A DNA stretch of 5,012 bases from Bacillota bacterium (lineage in GTDB: Bacteria; Bacillota_A; Clostridia; Lachnospirales; Bianqueaceae), in NCBI GenBank assembly GCA_017420625.1, contig JAFOIR010000201.1, forward strand, positions 1-5,012, given 5' to 3'. The position numbers and the translations under genes are program-made. Below the pieces are notes generated by a model. The model saw only the letters and a list, made by a program, of their open reading frames with translations, was not told the DNA's origin and did not search any database. Below, piece by piece: positions 1-4,864 of the stretch; positions within the stretch are counted from its first letter, which is position 1, and the number at the start of each line of letters is the position of its first letter.

Positions 1-3
1 ATT

Positions 4-1245
4 TCAGGCCTCCTCCAGAGAATCTAGAATGTGCATCAGTTCGTCCGCCACTTCGTAAAGATCGCCGACCAGGCAGTAGTGCGCAATATCGAAGATCGGT
101 GCATTCGGATCTGTGTTGACAGCGATGATGCAGTCGGAACTCTTCATTCCGGCGGCAAACTGGACCGCACCGGAAATTCCGAGGGTGATGATGAGCTTGG
201 GCTTGACCGTTTTGCCGGAAAGACCGATCTGATGGGAAGCATCGAGCCATCCGGTCTCTACCAGCGCACGGCTGCAGGCCAGGTGGGCGCCGAGCTTGTC
301 GGCGAGGTTCTTAGCCATCTGCAGGTCATCCGGGGATTTAAGTCCTCGGCCGACGGCCACGATCTTTTCCGCTTCGGAGATATCCTTGACCGGCGGAAGA
401 CCTTCGATTTTTGTTACATTGATGCGCTGATCTTCCCAGGAGGGATCGACCTTCATCATCCGGACGCGTTCACTAAGTTCTGCTTCAGACAGGTGATCGA
501 TCGACTGCCTGGGCTGCGCCTGGAAAATCTTGTAGCGGACAGTGGCAAACTGAGGTCTTGTGTTGGTCGTGATGATCTGGGCCATGATATTGCCGCCGAA
601 GGCGGGACGGATCTGGACAAGATCGGTGTTTTCCTTCATCTCCAGGCTTGTGCAGTCCGCCGTGAGGCCGGTCCGGAAATGAGCAGCGACACGCGGTGCT
701 AAAGAACGACCGATGTTGGTCGCACCGACCAGTACAGAGGAAGGACGAACCTTTTCGATATAGTCTTCAAATGCTTTCGCGAAGGTAGTGTTGGAAAAAT
801 AAGTGAAGATCGGATCTTCATAGACATAGACTTTGTCAGCACCGTAGGAAAGAAGGGTTCTGGCGCATTCTTCGCCCTGTGCGGGGGTGATGACCAGTGC
901 GCAGACTTCCTGAGTAGTGACTTTGGCCAGTTCTTTGGCCTTTCCCAGAAGTTCAAAGGAGACCGGATGGATCTGTACCTTGCCGTCCGGATCTAAGGTC
1001 GCATCCGCATAGACGGTGATGCCTTTCCAGGTGTTTTTATCGACGCCTTCAGCCGGTTTGGGTTCTTCAACATATTCGATGACACCGGCCGGACCTTTGC
1101 GTACACACATGCGGCACATCTTGCAGGCGGAGGAAATATCGAGCTTGCCGTTTTCGTAGGAGATCGCAGAGAAAGGACAGAGCGAGATGAGATTTTCAGC
1201 GATCTGCGGCGTGACTTTTTCCTGATGGATTCGTAATTCACCCAT
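4..1245 (-). CDS. etfA: Electron transfer flavoprotein alpha subunit with N-terminal ferredoxin-like domain
   Basis: This 413-residue protein is the alpha subunit of a heterodimeric electron transfer flavoprotein and should act in the cytoplasm with EtfB encoded just upstream. Residues 1-60 form a short ferredoxin-like extension with Cys23 in a CPFSAI motif and Cys41, Cys44 and Cys47 in CxxCxxC, enough ligands for one [4Fe-4S] cluster. Residues about 75-270 are the Etf N-terminal domain. Residues about 285-405 are the FAD-binding domain, with GRGLKSPDD (299-307), QIGLSGKTVKP (339-349) and GISGAVQFAAGM (356-367). Ordinary EtfA is about 310-340 residues, and the extension accounts for the excess. 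Ferredoxin-extended EtfA is known from the Acetobacterium lactate dehydrogenase-Etf complex and the caffeyl-CoA reductase complex, which couple NADH and ferredoxin. Position 363 is Phe where many EtfA proteins have His near the flavin. The start is set by AAAGGAG at 1254-1260, 8 nt upstream. The TGA stop lies at 4-6, so the gene is complete and is not the certain end of the operon. Confidence 0.95.
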   Translation of the reverse strand: MGELRIHQEKVTPQIAENLISLCPFSAISYENGKLDISSACKMCRMCVRKGPAGVIEYVEEPKPAEGVDKNTWKGITVYADATLDPDGKVQIHPVSFELLGKAKELAKVTTQEVCALVITPAQGEECARTLLSYGADKVYVYEDPIFTYFSNTTFAKAFEDYIEKVRPSSVLVGATNIGRSLAPRVAAHFRTGLTADCTSLEMKENTDLVQIRPAFGGNIMAQIITTNTRPQFATVRYKIFQAQPRQSIDHLSEAELSERVRMMKVDPSWEDQRINVTKIEGLPPVKDISEAEKIVAVGRGLKSPDDLQMAKNLADKLGAHLACSRALVETGWLDASHQIGLSGKTVKPKLIITLGISGAVQFAAGMKSSDCIIAVNTDPNAPIFDIAHYCLVGDLYEVADELMHILDSLEEA

Positions 1246-1267
1246 GATCTTTTCTCCTTTCGCCCGT

Positions 1268-2080
1268 TTACAGAAGCTTTCTGGTCTTTAAGGATTCGAC
1301 CAGTGCTCTGGTATTTTCTCTTGCATTCCCCGTGAGGTAGATGTGCTCGTCGTTCGTCTCCGGCGGGAAGATCCGCTCAACAGCGGTCGCGGAGCCCTTG
1401 AGCCCGTAATGGGCGGGGTCGCGGTCCAGGAAATCATCCAGCGTGAGCACTTTGATCAGTTCGTCAAGCTTCGGATCGACGGCACATTTGCGAAGATACG
1501 AAGGCAGACGAGGCGTATTGATCTCCGCATCGGTGCAGATCACGCAGGGAAGCTTAAGCCTGGCGGTGAGAAGATCAGAGCCAAGGAGCGAGACGACTTC
1601 GATTTCGCCTTGCTGATCTGCGATCTTTAAGGATCGGACATTGCTGTACTGCGGCAGGTCCAGGTATTCGGCCATCTCGGCACCAACCTGTGCGGTGTCG
1701 CCGTCGGTGGTCTGCTTGCCGCAGATGACAAGATCGACCTTTTCTTCTTCCGTCTCCAGTGAGCGGATCGCTGAGGAGAGAGTATAGGAAGTCGCGAGCA
1801 CGTCCGCACCGCCGAAGCGGCGGTCGGAAATCAGGATTCCTTCGTCCGCACCCATATAGATTGCTTCCGTAAGGACGGCTTTGGCGGGATTCGGGCCCAT
1901 GGTGATCACCCGGACGGTGCCGCCTACAGCCTGGCGAAGCGCCAGTGCTTCCTCGAGTGCAAACAGGTCATATGGGTTCATCTTGCTTTCGATCCCGTCC
2001 CGGATCAAAACACCGGTGACGGGATCGACTTTGACGTTGGAGCTGGCAGGAACCTGCTTGATACAGACAACGATATTCAT
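1268..2080 (-). CDS. etfB: Electron transfer flavoprotein beta subunit, bifurcating type
   Basis: This 270-residue protein is the beta subunit of the Etf heterodimer. It begins with the typical strand MNIVVCIKQVP, followed by NPYDLFALEEAL (35-46), which is well conserved in Etf beta. RRFGGADVLATS (87-98) and GKQTTDGDTAQVG (121-133) form the nucleotide-binding region. The DGDTAQVG form is the one I associate with flavin-bifurcating Etf such as that of Acidaminococcus, where beta holds the bifurcating FAD next to the NADH site. Non-bifurcating mitochondrial-type Etf binds AMP there and has a different motif. The C-terminal segment GLKGSATAVERIFPPE (226-241) matches the usual tail that wraps onto alpha. 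Length is normal for the family. The start is supported by AGGAG at 2088-2092, 7 nt upstream. It lies 21 nt after the dehydrogenase gene and 22 nt before etfA, so it is clearly co-transcribed. Family membership is near certain; bifurcation is inferred from the motif and from EtfA's ferredoxin domain. Confidence 0.95.
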   Translation of the reverse strand: MNIVVCIKQVPASSNVKVDPVTGVLIRDGIESKMNPYDLFALEEALALRQAVGGTVRVITMGPNPAKAVLTEAIYMGADEGILISDRRFGGADVLATSYTLSSAIRSLETEEEKVDLVICGKQTTDGDTAQVGAEMAEYLDLPQYSNVRSLKIADQQGEIEVVSLLGSDLLTARLKLPCVICTDAEINTPRLPSYLRKCAVDPKLDELIKVLTLDDFLDRDPAHYGLKGSATAVERIFPPETNDEHIYLTGNARENTRALVESLKTRKLL

Positions 2081-2101
2081 GATTGTTCTCCTGTTATTGG
2101 G

Positions 2102-3067
2102 TTACAGATTGACGACATTGATGGGAGAGCCTGCAAGGAAAGCTTTCAGGTTCTCAACGGCACAGTCCATGATCCGCTGGCGGCTCTCTTTGGGAGCCCA
2201 GGAAATGTGCGGCGTGATGAAGCAGTTCTTTGCACCGAGCAGCGGATTGTCTGCCTTGATGGGTTCGGAGGAAACGACGTCCAGACCGGCGGCGTAGACC
2301 TTGCCCGAGTTCAGCGCATCCGTCAGATCCTGTTCCACGATCAAAGGACCGCGGCTGTTGTTGAGGATGATGACGCCATCTTTCATTTTGGCGATGGTGT
2401 CCTTATTGATGATGCCCTGGGTATCAGGGAAAAGCGGGCAGTGCAGGGCGATGACATCGGACTCTTTGAAGATCGTCTCACGGTCTACATAGGCGGCGAT
2501 CTCACGGCCGGATTCACTTTCAAACTTGTCGTTGGCAAGGACTTTCATGCCAAGTGCTTTGGCAATCCGTCCGGTCTGCTGGCCGATCCGCCCGAATCCG
2601 ATGATGCCGATCGTTTTGTCGGCCAGTTCGATCAGCGGATAATCCCAATAGCAAAAATCCGGGGAAGAAGCCCAGCGTCCTTCGTGGACCGTATCGGAAT
2701 GATGCGCGACGTGATGGCAGATTTCCAGGAGCATAGCGATAGCGAACTGCGCAACGGCCGCTGTTCCGTAGGCCGGAACATTCGTGACCGGAATGCCTTT
2801 GGTCTTGGCATATTCATAGTCGACAACATTGTAACCGGTCGCCAGCACGCTGATAAAACGGATGGATGGGCAGGCGTCAATGACATTTTTGGTAAGCGGT
2901 GTCTTGTTGGTATAGACGATCTCGGCATCGCCGATGCGGGAGATGATCTCGTTTTCATCCGTCAGGCTGGTGCGGTCATAGACCGTTACCTCGCCCAGCG
3001 CCTCAAGACCGGCCCAGCTCAGATCACCGGGGTTCTCGGTATAACCATCTAAGATGACTATCTTCAT
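2102..3067 (-). CDS. NAD-dependent D-2-hydroxyacid dehydrogenase (glycerate dehydrogenase / hydroxypyruvate reductase type)
   Basis: This 321-residue cytoplasmic enzyme belongs to the D-isomer-specific 2-hydroxyacid dehydrogenase family, which reversibly reduces 2-keto acids to D-2-hydroxyacids. The substrate-binding part carries LATGYNVVD (75-83) and the loop VTNVPAYGTAAVAQ (94-107). The Rossmann domain has GFGRIG at 157-162, and the second strand ends in Asp180, which favours NAD(H) over NADP(H). The catalytic triad is complete: Arg239 in NNSRG, Glu268 in SSEP and His287 in TPHISW. Length is normal. The overall pattern, including the C-terminal PHISWAPKESRQR region, most resembles glycerate dehydrogenases (hydroxypyruvate reductases), but D-lactate and branched-chain hydroxyacid enzymes share the fold, so the substrate is open. 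Start choice: a TTG at 3073 is in frame, but GGAGG at 3075-3079 is 1 nt from that TTG and 7 nt from the ATG at 3067, so I use the ATG. The gene follows the TIM-barrel gene with only 2 nt between. Confidence 0.92.
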   Translation of the reverse strand: MKIVILDGYTENPGDLSWAGLEALGEVTVYDRTSLTDENEIISRIGDAEIVYTNKTPLTKNVIDACPSIRFISVLATGYNVVDYEYAKTKGIPVTNVPAYGTAAVAQFAIAMLLEICHHVAHHSDTVHEGRWASSPDFCYWDYPLIELADKTIGIIGFGRIGQQTGRIAKALGMKVLANDKFESESGREIAAYVDRETIFKESDVIALHCPLFPDTQGIINKDTIAKMKDGVIILNNSRGPLIVEQDLTDALNSGKVYAAGLDVVSSEPIKADNPLLGAKNCFITPHISWAPKESRQRIMDCAVENLKAFLAGSPINVVNL

Positions 3068-3069
3068 GA

Positions 3070-3960
3070 TCAATCCTCCAAAAGAGCCCAGGCTCTGTTC
3101 AGGCAGCGCTTGGTGTTGGCGAGCACGATCAGTTCATCCTCGCCGGGTCGAAGAGTGACTTCCATGCTGAGCACATACGGATTTTCGGCATCGAAGAAGC
3201 CTTCGTTCCTCAGAACGCGCAGATAGTCAACCAGCTCCGGAATGTCATTGGCACTTTCCGGATAGCCGAGTCTCGGATGCAGATCGCCGTATCCGTCGCA
3301 GCCGGGTTTGACTACCGCATTGCCGAAATGGAAATGGGTGATGTACGGACGGAGCGTACGGATGACGAACTGACTGGTCTCATAGGTCGTCGGGAAATGG
3401 GAAAGATCCACGAGAAGGCCAAAGTTGTTGTGAGTCGTGCGCATGTCAGCTGCAAATTTGGCTGCATAGGGAGCAGGACCGATCAGTGCAGCTTTGTCCA
3501 TATCGAAGTCAAAGACTTCCAGTTCGACATTCATACCTTTGGTTGCCGCATAGTCGCAGATCGCACGGGTCGTTTTGAGCAGCTGCTGATAGGCTTCATC
3601 CTTTGTCTCAGGACTCCATTTTCCAGCCAGGAACGCAATGCCGCCGGCACCGAAATATTCGGCTTCGTCGACCGCTTCGAGGAGCGTTTTTTCTGCTTTT
3701 TTACGCTCTGCTTCGTCGATGGCGTTGGGATTGAGTTTGGGCCCGAGGAGCCTAGGCTGAGCACCATAGCAGACTTTCAGATGACTCTGATCCAGGAGCG
3801 CTTTTGCCTCCGCATTTTTCTCGCCGTAACCTTTCAGTTCGATCGCATCAAAGTACTCATCGCGGCAGATGGCTTTCAGGGATTCGATCGGATCCATCAG
3901 GGGATAGCTCATCCACTGAATCGTACCGACCTTAAAATACTTGTGGATGGATTCTTTCAT
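3070..3960 (-). CDS. Sugar phosphate isomerase/epimerase-like TIM-barrel protein
   Basis: This 296-residue protein is the first gene of the operon. It belongs to the AP endonuclease 2 / xylose isomerase-like TIM-barrel superfamily, which includes hydroxypyruvate isomerase, tagatose/psicose epimerases and inosose dehydratase (IolE). The expected divalent-metal ligands are visible on successive strands: Glu148 in ELEVFD, Asp185 in LLVDLSH, His211 in THFHFGN and Glu267 in LSMEVT. His188 and His209 lie close by. A distinctive loop at about 219-238 contains GYGDLHPRLGYPES and probably contributes substrate contacts. It is longer than hydroxypyruvate isomerase (about 260 residues) and nearer to IolE or ribulose-5-phosphate 3-epimerase in size. 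No signal peptide or membrane segment is apparent. TCCTTT on the plus strand at 3970-3975 reads AAAGGA on the coding strand, 9 nt before the ATG. Adjacency to a glycerate-type dehydrogenase makes a hydroxypyruvate or tartronate-semialdehyde related role attractive, but the reaction cannot be assigned from sequence. Confidence 0.88.
   Translation of the reverse strand: MKESIHKYFKVGTIQWMSYPLMDPIESLKAICRDEYFDAIELKGYGEKNAEAKALLDQSHLKVCYGAQPRLLGPKLNPNAIDEAERKKAEKTLLEAVDEAEYFGAGGIAFLAGKWSPETKDEAYQQLLKTTRAICDYAATKGMNVELEVFDFDMDKAALIGPAPYAAKFAADMRTTHNNFGLLVDLSHFPTTYETSQFVIRTLRPYITHFHFGNAVVKPGCDGYGDLHPRLGYPESANDIPELVDYLRVLRNEGFFDAENPYVLSMEVTLRPGEDELIVLANTKRCLNRAWALLED
3075..3079 (-). promoter_or_regulatory. 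Ribosome binding site that decides the dehydrogenase start
   Basis: A perfect GGAGG on the minus strand overlaps the last codons of the TIM-barrel gene. It is 7 nt from ATG at 3067 and only 1 nt from the alternative TTG at 3073, so translation should begin at the ATG. Its placement inside the preceding coding region suggests translational coupling of the two genes. Confidence 0.8.
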
Positions 3961-3983
3961 AGCGGCAGTTCCTTTCTGAAAAA

Positions 3984-3997
3984 GTTTCGTACGGAAC
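3984..3997. promoter_or_regulatory. Imperfect palindrome over the operon start point, candidate operator
   Basis: The 14-bp sequence GTTTCGTACGGAAC is an inverted repeat with six of seven pairs matched and an inner perfect CGTACG. It begins just downstream of the -10 box and is centred within about two bases of the predicted transcription start. A repressor bound there would block initiation. The GTTCC...GAAAC arrangement on the minus strand is reminiscent of IclR-family or GntR-family operators, but no regulator gene is in the window, so the protein is unknown. Confidence 0.4.
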
Positions 3998-3998
3998 C

Positions 3999-4027
3999 AT
4001 TATATGCAAAACTATCTAAGATGTAAA
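3999..4027 (-). promoter_or_regulatory. Sigma-A type promoter of the isomerase-dehydrogenase-etfBA operon
   Basis: On the minus strand the -35 box TTTACA (4022-4027) matches the consensus at five of six positions. The -10 box TATAAT (3999-4004) is perfect, and the spacer is exactly 17 nt. The predicted start point is near 3992, giving a leader of about 32 nt before the ATG at 3960, with the ribosome binding site inside it. This is the strongest promoter-like sequence in the window. Palindromes lie over the start point and directly upstream of the -35 box, so regulation by a DNA-binding protein is plausible. Confidence 0.8.
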
Positions 4028-4029
4028 TA

Positions 4030-4039
4030 CTGCCGGCAG
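4030..4039. promoter_or_regulatory. Perfect 10-bp palindrome upstream of the -35 box, candidate activator site
   Basis: CTGCCGGCAG is a perfect palindrome between the stop codon of the acetyltransferase gene and the -35 box of the operon promoter. Its centre is about 42 bp upstream of the predicted start, a position typical of activators that overlap the -35 region. As RNA it could form only a 3-bp stem and has no U-tract, so it is not a terminator. Chance occurrence in an 80-bp gap is not negligible. Confidence 0.25.
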
Positions 4040-4040
4040 A

Positions 4041-4679
4041 TTACTTCTCCCAAAAATCCAGGTGAGGAATGTCTTTTTCTTCACGTGAAGGCTGCTCATC
4101 AAACCGACGATCACGGAAGTAGTATTCTTCATCGTGTTCATTGATCTCACGGTAGACCTTGCAGGGGCTTCCGAAGGCTACAACGTTCGCCGGAATGTCC
4201 TTGGTGACAACAGAGCCGGCACCAATGACGGAGTTCTCACCAATCGTTACGCCGGGCATGACAACCACGTTCGCACCCAGCCAAACACCGTCTTCGATGG
4301 TGATCGGGAAGGAGTACATGCCGTCCATACGGTGGTTGGGAGAAATGGGATGGCCAGTCGTACACAGCATGACGTTCGGCCCGAACAGAACGCGGGATCC
4401 GATGTGGATCGGTGCATCGTCGATCAGGGTCGCACCCATGTTGATATAAGTCGAATCGCCGATGGTGGAATGGGAACCGATCGTTACGCGAAGCGGCGGA
4501 ATGATCCATGCACCGCATTTGCCGAAGATCTCTTTTGCAATTTCCATGCGCTCAGCATGAGCATCAGCCGGCATGGAATTGAATTTTTCTACCAGGGTCT
4601 TGCACCGTGCCTGCAGAGCCATGTTTTCATCGTCGTCCAGCCAGATGTAACCGGCGCGCATTCTGTCTTGTTCTGTCAT
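4041..4679 (-). CDS. Maltose/galactoside-type O-acetyltransferase (hexapeptide repeat)
   Basis: This 212-residue protein is an acetyl-CoA-dependent sugar O-acetyltransferase of the LacA/Maa/NodL group, cytoplasmic and normally trimeric. Residues 1-60 form the helical N-terminal domain of this group, starting RMRAGYIWLDDDE. Residues about 65-175 form a left-handed beta helix with hexapeptide turns such as VTIGSHSTIG, IHIGSRVLFG, VWLGANVVVMPG and VTIGENSVIGAG. The catalytic His is His110 in TTGHPI. Asn80 and the LIDDAPI segment fit the acetyl-acceptor pocket, and AFGSPCKVYREI (168-179) closes the fold. A charged tail of about 30 residues makes it a little longer than LacA (203) or Maa (183). 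It begins 10 nt after a GAGG at 4690-4693. It shares a strand with the etf operon, but an 80-nt gap with a separate strong promoter argues for a separate unit. Acceptor sugar unknown; these enzymes often act in detoxification of excess sugars. Confidence 0.92.
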   Translation of the reverse strand: MTEQDRMRAGYIWLDDDENMALQARCKTLVEKFNSMPADAHAERMEIAKEIFGKCGAWIIPPLRVTIGSHSTIGDSTYINMGATLIDDAPIHIGSRVLFGPNVMLCTTGHPISPNHRMDGMYSFPITIEDGVWLGANVVVMPGVTIGENSVIGAGSVVTKDIPANVVAFGSPCKVYREINEHDEEYYFRDRRFDEQPSREEKDIPHLDFWEK

Positions 4680-4700
4680 GATAACAATACCTCGTCTGAT

Positions 4701-4726
4701 TGATATATATTACTGATAGTATATCA
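4701..4726. repeat. Inverted repeat TGATATA/TATATCA overlapping the acetyltransferase promoter
   Basis: Two perfect 7-bp arms, TGATATA at 4701-4707 and TATATCA at 4720-4726, are separated by 12 bp, so their centres are 19 bp apart, roughly two helical turns. The right arm covers the extended -10 of the acetyltransferase gene and the left arm lies just past its predicted start. It could be an operator, but AT-rich DNA produces such repeats easily. Confidence 0.25.
4718..4726 (-). promoter_or_regulatory. Probable extended -10 promoter of the acetyltransferase gene
   Basis: On the minus strand TGA-TATACT forms an extended -10 element (TATACT at 4718-4723, TG at 4725-4726). The sequence 17 nt upstream, TATTCT, is a poor -35 box, which an extended -10 can tolerate. 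The start point would be near 4711, leaving a leader of about 32 nt. A second AT-rich stretch, TAATAT at 4707-4712, is an alternative -10 but has no better -35. Confidence 0.45.
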
Positions 4727-4776
4727 TTGATTTACCTGAAAGAATAGTAGAATCTTGCACGGAAAGGCCTGGATGA

Positions 4777-4805
4777 TTGAAAAAGACGGGAAGGTGTGAT
4801 AAACT
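4777..4805 (+). promoter_or_regulatory. Probable promoter of the plus-strand Nudix-like gene
   Basis: TTGAAA at 4777-4782 is a five-of-six -35 match. After 17 nt, TAAACT at 4800-4805 matches the -10 consensus at four of six positions and is preceded by TGA (4797-4799), an extended -10. The start point would be about 4812, giving a leader of about 53 nt. The 5-bp inverted repeat CGGGG (4813-4817) / CCCCG (4828-4832) would form a small hairpin at the very 5' end of that transcript. The alternative TTGACG at 4809-4814 has no good -10 downstream. Confidence 0.5.
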
Positions 4806-4864
4806 GTCTTGACGGGGTATCATACAGCCCCGACTGATTTGGAACCTGCAAGGAGAGAATGGTT

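Noticed and set aside
31..702. Plus-strand open frame of 223 codons opposite etfA
   Set aside because: It is the antisense of conserved EtfA sequence, without its own promoter or ribosome binding site and without any family resemblance.
2207..3052. Long plus-strand open frame (281 codons) opposite the hydroxyacid dehydrogenase gene
   Set aside because: The opposite strand encodes a protein with complete catalytic motifs. The plus-strand translation has no recognisable domain and no clear ribosome binding site. It reflects codon usage in the real gene.
3068..3073. TTG at 3073 as start of the hydroxyacid dehydrogenase
   Set aside because: GGAGG is only 1 nt from this TTG but 7 nt from the ATG at 3067, and family members begin with MKIVILDG-like sequence.
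3277..4026. Plus-strand open frame of 249 codons opposite the TIM-barrel gene
   Set aside because: It runs through the operon promoter and across conserved metal-site codons of the real gene. The low-complexity aromatic-rich translation looks like a shadow.
4030..4039. CTGCCGGCAG as a terminator of the acetyltransferase gene
   Set aside because: The palindrome has no loop, allows at most a 3-bp RNA stem, and is not followed by a run of T on the minus strand.
4134..4703. Plus-strand open frame of 189 codons opposite the acetyltransferase
   Set aside because: The hexapeptide repeat protein on the minus strand explains the sequence fully, and the antisense product has no recognisable features.
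4809..4837. TTGACG at 4809 as the -35 box of the Nudix-like gene
   Set aside because: The sequence 17 nt downstream (GACTGA) does not resemble a -10 box. The TTGAAA/TGATAAACT pair just upstream is a better promoter.
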